Shown one piece after another: positions 1 through 4,976 of a stretch of DNA of 6,024 bases. The position numbers and the translations under genes were made by a program. Positions within the stretch are counted from its first letter, which is position 1, and the number at the start of each line of letters is the position of its first letter. The notes under the pieces are model-generated. The model had not been told where the DNA came from. It did no database searches and saw only the letters and a list, made by a program, of their open reading frames with translations. Origin of the DNA: Nanobdellota archaeon (lineage in GTDB: Archaea > Nanobdellota > Nanobdellia > SCGC-AAA011-G17 > ARS1403); assembly GCA_002688395.1 (NCBI GenBank), contig NZCU01000044.1, positions 1-6,024 on the forward strand, written 5' to 3'.

Positions 1-1404
1 CCTGGAAGTAAGATAAGTGTTGTTGGTACTGTAAAAGAAGTTGTTATCCAATTAAGTACAGGTGGACAAAGTACTAGATATGATTTAGTTATGGAGTGTA
101 ATTCTATAATTCCTGTTGAGGAAACTTTTGAAGATATTAAAATTAGTAAGAAAGATGTAAAAGAAATAGAAAATTTATCTAAAGATCCTAGAATCTATGA
201 AACATTTGTAAAATCTATTGCTCCATCAATTTATGGACACGATTCTGTAAAGGAAGCTGTGGTTTTACAATTAATGGGAGGGGTTAGGAAAATAAGACCT
301 GATGGAACTAAAACTAGAGGAGATATGCATATTTTATTAGTTGGAGATCCTGGAGCTGGGAAATCTCAAATTCTGCAATTTATTTCTAAGACTGCTCCTA
401 AGGCTAGATATATTTCTGGAAAGGGTGCTAGTGCTGCTGGTATGACTGCAAGTGTTGTTAAAGATGAATTTTTAAGAGGTTGGGCCTTAGAAGCTGGAGC
501 TTTAGTTTTAGCAAACCAGGGTATTGCTTGTTTAGATGAATTAGATAAAATTTCTGTAGAAGATACTAGTTCATTACATGAAGCTTTAGAGCAACAAACA
601 GTTACTATTTCAAAAGCTAATATTCAAGCTACTTTAAGAACTGAAACAACTGTAATTGCTGCTGCAAATCCTAAATTTGGAAGATTTGATCCTTATACTC
701 CGATTGCTTCTCAAATTAATATGCCTCCTGCTTTAATTAATAGATTTGATTTAATATTTACAATAAGAGACATGCCAGATAAAGATAAAGATGAGAAGAT
801 TGCGCAACATGTATTGGATATTCAAATAGATCCTAAAGGATTAAAGAGTGATATTCCTCCTGATCTAATTAAAAAATATGTTGCTTATGTTAAACAAAAA
901 ATTTCTCCTAAATTAACTAAAGATTCTGTTCAAGAAATTAAAAAATTTTATGTTGGTTTGAGAAATATGCCAACTATGGGAGATGAAGGAGGGGTAAAAC
1001 CAATTCCAATTTCTGCAAGACAGCTAGAAGCGTTAGTAAGGTTAGCAGAGGGAAGTGCTAGAGTAAGATTAAGTAAGACTGTTGATAGAAGTGATGCAAA
1101 AAGAGCTATCAAAATATTAAAAGATTGTTTGATGCAAGTTGGATTTGATTATGAAACAGGCCAAATTGATATTGATAGAATTGGTACAGGAATTACCGCT
1201 AGTGAAAGAGGTAAAATATTAGGGGTTAGAGAAATTATCAATGAATTAGAAGGAAAAATTGGAAAAGTTATTCCTATAGAAGACATAATTGCTGAGGCTA
1301 AAGAAAAAGGTATTGATGAAGATAAAGTTAATGAGAGTATTGAGAAATTGAAACGTTCAGGGGAGATATTTGAACCAAAACAAAATTTCGTGTCTAGGAT
1401 ATAA
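1..1404 (+). CDS. mcm: Replicative DNA helicase MCM (5'-truncated by window edge)
   Basis: MCM is the hexameric 3'-5' helicase that unwinds DNA at the archaeal replication fork. The frame is open from base 1, and the residues before the first ATG (base 91) read like the end of the N-terminal MCM OB domain, so that ATG is internal. The visible part is 467 residues; the family is usually about 650-700, so roughly 200 lie upstream. Counting from the window edge: Walker A GDPGAGKS at 115-122 (bases 343-366), Walker B CLDE ending at D179/E180, a pre-sensor-1 hairpin lysine near 205, sensor 1 AANP with N223, arginine finger R248 in LINRFD (most MCMs have SRFD), and sensor 2 R340 in ISARQLE. A C-terminal winged helix spans about 401-467 and ends GEIFE plus nine residues. 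All catalytic residues are present, and no intein interrupts the Walker A motif. The RPA32-like gene follows after 33 nt. Identification is very secure. Confidence 0.98.
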   Translation, partial: PGSKISVVGTVKEVVIQLSTGGQSTRYDLVMECNSIIPVEETFEDIKISKKDVKEIENLSKDPRIYETFVKSIAPSIYGHDSVKEAVVLQLMGGVRKIRPDGTKTRGDMHILLVGDPGAGKSQILQFISKTAPKARYISGKGASAAGMTASVVKDEFLRGWALEAGALVLANQGIACLDELDKISVEDTSSLHEALEQQTVTISKANIQATLRTETTVIAAANPKFGRFDPYTPIASQINMPPALINRFDLIFTIRDMPDKDKDEKIAQHVLDIQIDPKGLKSDIPPDLIKKYVAYVKQKISPKLTKDSVQEIKKFYVGLRNMPTMGDEGGVKPIPISARQLEALVRLAEGSARVRLSKTVDRSDAKRAIKILKDCLMQVGFDYETGQIDIDRIGTGITASERGKILGVREIINELEGKIGKVIPIEDIIAEAKEKGIDEDKVNESIEKLKRSGEIFEPKQNFVSRI

Positions 1405-1417
1405 ATTTATTTAAATT
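1403..1417 (+). promoter_or_regulatory. Candidate TATA promoter for the RPA32-like gene
   Basis: An A/T-only stretch, AAATTTATTTAAATT, overlaps the MCM stop codon and is centred about 25-28 nt before the ATG at 1438, the distance expected for an archaeal TATA box driving a leaderless mRNA. It lacks the C-containing BRE-like core seen at the other three promoters here, so it may be weaker, or the gene may be partly read through from mcm. In DNA this A/T-rich the match could be chance. Confidence 0.4.
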
Positions 1418-1425
1418 AAAGTATA

Positions 1426-1431
1426 TTTTTT
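1426..1431 (+). terminator. Possible oligo-T terminator after mcm
   Basis: A run of six T on the coding strand lies 22 nt after the MCM stop, with no hairpin. Archaeal RNA polymerase can terminate at such tracts. The run also sits only 7 nt before the next ATG, so it may instead belong to the start region of the downstream gene. Confidence 0.25.
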
Positions 1432-1437
1432 GTTAAT

Positions 1438-2106
1438 ATGCCAGAACAACAAGAAATGCAACAAAGGCAGGTTGCTTACAAGGTAAGAATTGGAGATTTG
1501 ATCAATGGAGAATATATTGAACAAGAGGGGTGGCAACCTAATTATATTAGAGTTGGGGATAAACAAATAAGTAGGGTTAATGTTATTGCAAGTGTTATTG
1601 ATAAAGAAATTGGGGCAAGTTTAGGTTCTCTTACTTTAGATGATGGTAGTGGAAATATCCAAATAAGGGCTTTTAAAGAAGATAGTGCTGAATTAAATGA
1701 TTTAGAGATTGGTAATGTTATAATCGCTATTGGAAGGCCTAGAAAATACGGTAATCAGTTTTTTATTTCTTATGAAATTGTTAAAAAATTAGATCCTTTA
1801 TGGGCAAAAGTTAGACAAAATGAACTGGGGATTGAGCCAACCACTATTGTTAGGAGTGCTGAACCGCAAGTAAATTCTGTTCAAGGAGATGTTGTTAAAG
1901 AGGAAAAAGTAGTTGATGATAGTTATGAAAATAAAAGGAAAATTTTAGACTCTATTAAGAGTATAGATAATGGTGATGGGGCGGAGATTGAAGGAGTGAT
2001 AGTTAATTCTGGGTTGGATAAAAAAGAAGCTGAGGAAATAGTGCAAGAATTGATAAAAGCAGGGGAAATTTATGAGAATGTTGCTGGAAAGGTAAAATTG
2101 TTGTAA
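1438..2106 (+). CDS. RPA32-like single-strand DNA-binding protein (OB fold + winged helix; RPA-associated family)
   Basis: Probably the small subunit of an archaeal replication protein A complex, which coats single-stranded DNA during replication and repair. The 222 residues divide into an N-terminal OB-fold region (about 12-120, with the block SLTLDDGSGNIQIRAF typical of RPA2-type OB folds, then GRPRKYGNQFFISYEIV as the last strands), a flexible charged linker (about 130-160), and a C-terminal winged helix (about 165-222) ending GEIYENVAGKVKLL. This OB-linker-winged-helix order is that of eukaryotic RPA32 and archaeal RPA32/RPA-associated proteins. There is no zinc finger, unlike the large archaeal RPA subunit. 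ATG 1438 is chosen because it is the first start after the TATA-like element and precedes the OB fold directly. Its position next to mcm supports a fork role. The partner large subunit is not in the window. The exact subfamily is less certain than the architecture. Confidence 0.85.
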   Translation: MPEQQEMQQRQVAYKVRIGDLINGEYIEQEGWQPNYIRVGDKQISRVNVIASVIDKEIGASLGSLTLDDGSGNIQIRAFKEDSAELNDLEIGNVIIAIGRPRKYGNQFFISYEIVKKLDPLWAKVRQNELGIEPTTIVRSAEPQVNSVQGDVVKEEKVVDDSYENKRKILDSIKSIDNGDGAEIEGVIVNSGLDKKEAEEIVQELIKAGEIYENVAGKVKLL

Positions 2107-2120
2107 AAACCTTTAAAAAG
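2107..2120 (+). promoter_or_regulatory. BRE/TATA promoter of the aIF2-beta operon
   Basis: AAACCTTTAAAAAG begins at the base after the RPA32-like stop codon. Its first A is 35 nt before the aIF2-beta ATG and the TATA-like core is centred about 26-27 nt before it, matching a leaderless archaeal promoter. The same AAACCTTTA core recurs at the same distance before the aIF1A gene, which makes chance unlikely. Confidence 0.7.
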
Positions 2121-2123
2121 TCG

Positions 2124-2129
2124 TTTTTT
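2124..2129 (+). terminator. Possible oligo-T terminator after the RPA32-like gene
   Basis: Six T residues lie 18 nt downstream of the stop codon with no preceding hairpin, a pattern compatible with archaeal oligo-T termination. It lies between the TATA box and the ATG of the next gene, so terminator and promoter would overlap. Confidence 0.3.
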
Positions 2130-2141
2130 CTAAAGTATAAT

Positions 2142-2549
2142 ATGGATTATGATAAACTATTGGAAAAAGGAATAAAGGAATTACCTTCAATTAGTCAGGA
2201 AAAGGATAGATTTGAAATACCTAAAGTAAAAGGCCATATAGAAGGAAATAAGACTATTCTTATTAATTTTACACAAATAGCTAGTACTTTAAGAAGAGAT
2301 CCTGATCATTTACTTAAATTTTTATTGAGAGAATTAGCAACTCCTGGAAATTTAGATGAAAAAAGACTAGTTTTGGGAAGGAAGATTAGTTCTAGTCAAA
2401 TAAATGAAAAAATTGAATCTTATGCTAAAATATTTGTTCTATGTAAAGAATGTGGTAAACCAGATACTCAAATAATGAAAGAAGGGAAGGCTAATATATT
2501 GAGATGCACTGCTTGTGGTGCAAGACACATTATCAAAACCAAAATTTAA
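2142..2549 (+). CDS. eif2b: Translation initiation factor aIF2, subunit beta
   Basis: The beta subunit of the heterotrimeric initiation factor aIF2, which delivers initiator Met-tRNA to the small ribosomal subunit as a GTP-bound complex. At 135 residues it has the normal archaeal length and lacks the long lysine-rich N-terminus of eukaryotic eIF2-beta. A short N-terminal helix (about 1-18, the expected gamma-subunit contact) precedes the alpha-beta core (about 25-95, with INFTQIASTLRRDPDHLLKF and ELATPGN). A C-terminal zinc ribbon follows with C101/C104 (CKEC) and C122/C125 (CTAC), and then a basic tail. The start at 2142 lies about 27 nt after a clear TATA-like element, and no Shine-Dalgarno sequence precedes it, so a leaderless mRNA is likely. 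It is the first gene of a four-gene unit. The alpha and gamma subunits are not in the window. Confidence 0.97.
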   Translation: MDYDKLLEKGIKELPSISQEKDRFEIPKVKGHIEGNKTILINFTQIASTLRRDPDHLLKFLLRELATPGNLDEKRLVLGRKISSSQINEKIESYAKIFVLCKECGKPDTQIMKEGKANILRCTACGARHIIKTKI

Positions 2550-2550
2550 G

Positions 2551-3015
2551 ATGGAATTAAAGAAAGAATATGGAAAGTTAAGAGAAGAATATAATTTGCC
2601 TAGTTTTGAAGATATTAATGATGAGTTTGAGATAAGTGTTATTGATCTTGAGAAAATAAATAGTCTTCCTAGGGCTATTTTAAGGGTTATGTATAATAAA
2701 ATGGGTATTTTTTTACAATATGTTGAGCCAGTAATAAACCCAAGTCCTCAGGGTTTGCATGCTTTTATTGAAGTAGAAAATACTACTAATGATGAGAAGA
2801 AAGAGATTTTTACTTTTTACAAAGATTTGTCTCATAAATATCATAAAGCGTATGCATTAGAATTAGTTGAAGATAAGAATGCTGTTATTAAAGAAATAAA
2901 AAATATTTGGGGATATTGGGGCAAAGTTAGTAGTGATTTTAAAAAAATAAGTGAAATTATAATAAAATCTTGGGAAAGAGAAAAGGAAAAGGAGAAAGTA
3001 GATACTATTGGATAA
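2551..3015 (+). CDS. Uncharacterised protein in the aIF2-beta/DUF424/NMD3 operon
   Basis: I do not recognise this 154-residue protein with any confidence. It is soluble-looking: no signal peptide and no membrane segment. The charged N-terminus (about 1-28) contains the pattern YNLPSFEDINDEFEI. A middle region (about 30-75) has the short helix-like stretch LPRAILRVMYNKMG and then FLQYVEPVINPSPQGLHAF. The C-terminal half looks helical, with the aromatic patch WGYWG at 120-124 and an acidic/basic tail WEREKEKEK (141-149) that may be a coiled or disordered end. ATG 2551 is chosen: it lies 1 nt after the aIF2-beta stop. An in-frame GTG at 2515 would overlap the zinc ribbon of aIF2-beta and add 12 unremarkable residues. 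Cotranscription with aIF2-beta, DUF424 and NMD3 suggests a role in translation or ribosome assembly, but this is inference from position only. Confidence 0.85.
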   Translation: MELKKEYGKLREEYNLPSFEDINDEFEISVIDLEKINSLPRAILRVMYNKMGIFLQYVEPVINPSPQGLHAFIEVENTTNDEKKEIFTFYKDLSHKYHKAYALELVEDKNAVIKEIKNIWGYWGKVSSDFKKISEIIIKSWEREKEKEKVDTIG

Positions 3016-3016
3016 A

Positions 3017-3313
3017 ATGTTAGTTAAAGTTCATACCGCGGAAGATAGAACAATTATTGCTATTGCTGATAAAGATTTAATTGGGAAGGAATTTGAGGAA
3101 GGGGAAAAGTATTTGCAAGTTAGTAAATATTTTTATGGTGGAGATAATATAGAAGAAGATGAAATTTTAAAATTAATACCTAATGCTAATTCTATGAATA
3201 TTGTTGGTAAAAAGTCAATTAAATTTTGTGTTAAGAATGATTTAGTTGGAGAGAGTCATATTCTTAAAGTTAAAGGTGTGCCTTGTGCAATTGTGATTTT
3301 TAATGAGAAATAA
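3017..3313 (+). CDS. DUF424 family protein
   Basis: A small archaeal protein of 98 residues, of unknown biochemical function. Family hallmarks are easy to see: N-terminal MLVKVH, GKEFEEGE at 23-30, YFYGG at 38-42, ANSMNIVGKKS around 57-67, and the closing strand VKGVPCAIVIF at 85-95. From memory, relatives usually have PHxQ after the GV(x) turn, whereas this protein has PCAI; this is flagged as uncertain. No zinc motif, signal peptide or membrane segment is present. ATG 3017 is 1 nt after the preceding stop. A TTG at 3008 would add only three residues and overlap the previous gene, so it is not preferred. The 3' end overlaps the NMD3 start by 11 nt, so the two are probably translationally coupled. 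The neighbourhood points to translation or ribosome maturation. Confidence 0.9.
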   Translation: MLVKVHTAEDRTIIAIADKDLIGKEFEEGEKYLQVSKYFYGGDNIEEDEILKLIPNANSMNIVGKKSIKFCVKNDLVGESHILKVKGVPCAIVIFNEK

Positions 3314-4025
3314 ATTCTGTGTTAATTGTGGGAATGAAAATGACCTGGTCAATGAACTTTGTTTAGACTGTTTTAAGAAAGAGAATACATTATTAAAACA
3401 TTTTAAAGAAGTAAAAATTATAATTTGTAATGAATGTAAAAGCTATCTTCATAAAAATTCTTGGAGAAAACATTTTTCAGAAGATATTGAAAGAAATATT
3501 AAGAAAATTACTAGTGAAATATTTAGAACAAAAATCGTTGTTAATCCTGGTGTAAAATTAGATGAAGTAAATATTAATGTTGATGTTCCTAAAAAATTAA
3601 AAGTTGGCAATGGTAGTTTGGTAAATGTAAATTTAGATGTTGAAGTTGCTGGGTCTATTGATGAAGTTGAATTAACTGAAAATTATGTAGTGCCTACCCA
3701 AGTTAGATTTAATGCGTGTAATAATTGTAAGAAATTAGGAGGTAATTATTTTGAGGCGAAACTACAACTAAGACCTAAGAATGATAAAATATTAAAATTT
3801 GTTCAAGATTATTGTGTTAATAGGAAAAAATTGTTTATTTCTAAAGTTGAAGAGGCTAAATATGGATATGACCTCTATTTAAGTGACCAAAGAGAGACTA
3901 GAAATCTAGGAAATATGATGAGAAGGAAATTTGGAGGGGAAGTTAAAGAAAGTAAAAAATTATTTGGAGTAAAAGAAGGTAAAACTATCTATAGGGCTAC
4001 TGTATTATTTAGGTTAGAGGAATAG
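3303..4025 (+). CDS. nmd3: NMD3 family ribosome-binding protein
   Basis: Archaeal homologue of NMD3, the protein that in eukaryotes acts as export adaptor for the 60S subunit. Archaea have no nuclear export, so a role in large-subunit maturation or quality control is the usual inference. The 240 residues begin with treble-clef-like cysteine pairs, C6/C9 (CVNC), C20/C23 (CLDC) and C42/C45 (CNEC). A beta-rich middle segment follows, then a fourth pair C139/C142 (CNNC) leading into GGNYFEAKLQLRP (147-159), the most diagnostic family block. The C-terminal domain (about 185-240, GYDLYLSDQRETRNLG then GKTIYRATVLFRL) matches the family and ends at a normal archaeal length. It lacks the long C-terminal NES/NLS tail of eukaryotic NMD3. 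The start at 3303 overlaps DUF424 by 11 nt; an in-frame TGA at 3294 excludes any longer form. It is the last gene of the aIF2-beta unit. Confidence 0.95.
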   Translation: MRNKFCVNCGNENDLVNELCLDCFKKENTLLKHFKEVKIIICNECKSYLHKNSWRKHFSEDIERNIKKITSEIFRTKIVVNPGVKLDEVNINVDVPKKLKVGNGSLVNVNLDVEVAGSIDEVELTENYVVPTQVRFNACNNCKKLGGNYFEAKLQLRPKNDKILKFVQDYCVNRKKLFISKVEEAKYGYDLYLSDQRETRNLGNMMRRKFGGEVKESKKLFGVKEGKTIYRATVLFRLEE

Positions 4026-4030
4026 TTTCC

Positions 4031-4045
4031 AAACCTTTATAAATT
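4031..4045 (+). promoter_or_regulatory. BRE/TATA promoter of the aIF1A-KH operon
   Basis: AAACCTTTATAAATT starts 6 nt after the NMD3 stop and exactly 35 nt before the ATG at 4066, with TTTATAAA centred about 26 nt upstream. This is the best TATA box in the window. It shares the AAACCTTTA core and spacing with the element before aIF2-beta. No Shine-Dalgarno lies between it and the ATG, so a leaderless transcript is expected. Confidence 0.75.
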
Positions 4046-4065
4046 AAAATTTCTACTTTTTGAAT

Positions 4066-4413
4066 ATGTCTAAAAAAGCTAAAGAAGAACAAGCAAAGCA
4101 AGAAGCTATTCAACAAGAAATTAGTAGAGTTAAGCTACCTAAAGGAAAACAAAGCTTAGGTATAGTAGATCAAAGACTAGGAGCTAGTAGAATGAGAGTA
4201 AGATGTTTAGATTCTAAAGCTAGAATTTGTAGAATTCCTGGTAGATTAAAAAGAAGATTATGGGTTAGAGAAGGAGATTTAGTGTTAGTAGAACCTTGGG
4301 AATTTGAGGGAGATGAGAAGGGAGATGTCATCTTCAAATATAGACCGAGCCAAGTAGATTGGTTAAAGAAGAAAGGTTATTTAAAGAAATTAGAAGATAT
4401 TGAAGAATTCTAA
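4066..4413 (+). CDS. eif1A: Translation initiation factor aIF1A
   Basis: aIF1A binds the A site of the small ribosomal subunit during initiation and is the archaeal counterpart of eIF1A and bacterial IF1. The 115 residues consist of a charged, glutamine-rich N-terminal tail (1-20) and an S1-like OB fold (about 25-100). Near-invariant blocks are present: LGASRMRVRCLDSKARICRI (38-57), PGRLKRRLWVREGDLVLVEP (58-77), then PWEFEGDEKGDVIFKY and a short C-terminal helix. ATG 4066 is chosen because it fits the TATA spacing and gives the family's usual MSKK-type start. An in-frame TTG at 4060 would add only two residues. The KH-domain gene starts 1 nt after its stop, so the two are almost certainly one operon. 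Confidence 0.98.
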   Translation: MSKKAKEEQAKQEAIQQEISRVKLPKGKQSLGIVDQRLGASRMRVRCLDSKARICRIPGRLKRRLWVREGDLVLVEPWEFEGDEKGDVIFKYRPSQVDWLKKKGYLKKLEDIEEF

Positions 4414-4414
4414 A

Positions 4415-4933
4415 ATGGAAGTTTATGATTTAAAAATCCCGAAGAAAAGGGTGGCGGTTTTAGTAGGTCAAAAAGGTAGAGATAAAAGAAATTTAGAGAA
4501 AGCTACTAAGTGTGAGATAAATGTTAACTCTGATGGTGAGGTTGTTATTCAAGGAGAAGATAATTTAAAGTGTTATGATTGTGTGAATGTTACCAAAGCG
4601 ATTGGTAGAGGTTGTAAGCCGGAAGTTGCTTTAAGTTTATTAAATGAAAATAACTGTTGTGAAATTTTAGATATTTTGGATTATAGTGGGAAAAATAAAG
4701 ATAGATTAAAGAGAATTAAAGCTAGAATTATTGGGAAAGAAGGGAAAGTTAGGAAAACTATTGAAAAAATAACAGATACTAATGTTGTAATCTATGGAAA
4801 AACTGTGTGTATTGTTGGTAAAATTGAAAGAGTTGGTATTGCTAGTAATGCTGTTAATGATATTTTAAAAGGTGCACCACATGGTCCTGTTTATAGTGTG
4901 TGTGAAAGAAAAATAAGAGAGTTAAGATTGTAA
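4415..4933 (+). CDS. KH-domain RNA-binding protein, archaeal Dim2/Pno1-like
   Basis: Likely archaeal Dim2 (Pno1-type), a two-KH-domain factor that binds near the 3' end of 16S rRNA during small-subunit maturation. In 172 residues there are two KH modules. The first (about 5-75) has the RNA-binding loop GQKG at 18-21 in VAVLVGQKGRDKR and a typical AIGRGCKPEVAL helix. The second (about 95-170) has GKEG at 107-110 in ARIIGKEGKVRKTIE. The C-terminus GAPHGPVYSVCERKIREL is characteristic of the family. The protein is cysteine-rich for its size (8 Cys, including a CYDC at 53-56 and an adjacent CC at 81-82). ATG 4415 lies 1 nt after the aIF1A stop; an in-frame TTG at 4400 inside aIF1A would add five residues and is not preferred. 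In many archaea a RIO1 kinase gene sits between aIF1A and this gene, and here it does not. Confidence 0.92.
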   Translation: MEVYDLKIPKKRVAVLVGQKGRDKRNLEKATKCEINVNSDGEVVIQGEDNLKCYDCVNVTKAIGRGCKPEVALSLLNENNCCEILDILDYSGKNKDRLKRIKARIIGKEGKVRKTIEKITDTNVVIYGKTVCIVGKIERVGIASNAVNDILKGAPHGPVYSVCERKIRELRL

Positions 4934-4939
4934 AAATCC

Positions 4940-4954
4940 AAACGTTTATTAATT
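4940..4954 (+). promoter_or_regulatory. BRE/TATA promoter of top6B
   Basis: AAACGTTTATTAATT begins 7 nt after the KH-gene stop and 37 nt before the top6B ATG, with its TATA-like core centred about 28 nt upstream. It differs by one base (G for C) from the AAACCTTTA core of the other two promoters. The spacing again fits a leaderless message. Confidence 0.65.
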
Positions 4955-4976
4955 TAATACAATTTTTAGAAATTCA

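Noticed and set aside
91..93. ATG at base 91 as the start of MCM
   Set aside because: The same frame is open back to base 1 and encodes sequence typical of the MCM N-terminal OB domain, so this Met is internal and the gene begins outside the window.
343..366. Intein insertion at the MCM Walker A motif, a known archaeal intein site
   Set aside because: The motif and the following helix are continuous; no intein is present in the visible part of the gene.
2515..2550. GTG start for the 154-aa protein, overlapping aIF2-beta
   Set aside because: It would add 12 residues encoded by the antisense-free but out-of-frame zinc-ribbon region of aIF2-beta. The ATG at 2551 follows the same TAA-N-ATG pattern as two other junctions.
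2986..2996. GGAG-containing purine run as a Shine-Dalgarno site for DUF424
   Set aside because: The GGAG at 2991-2994 lies over 20 nt before the ATG, too far for a normal SD, and is explained by the Lys/Glu-rich C-terminal tail of the upstream protein.
3008..3016. TTG start for DUF424
   Set aside because: It adds only three residues and overlaps the preceding gene, while ATG 3017 gives the family's usual ML(V)KVH-type N-terminus.
4060..4065. TTG start for aIF1A
   Set aside because: ATG 4066 fits the TATA distance and the usual aIF1A N-terminus; the TTG adds two residues only.
4400..4414. TTG start for the KH protein inside aIF1A
   Set aside because: It adds five residues without homology value, and the ATG at 4415 is 1 nt after the aIF1A stop.
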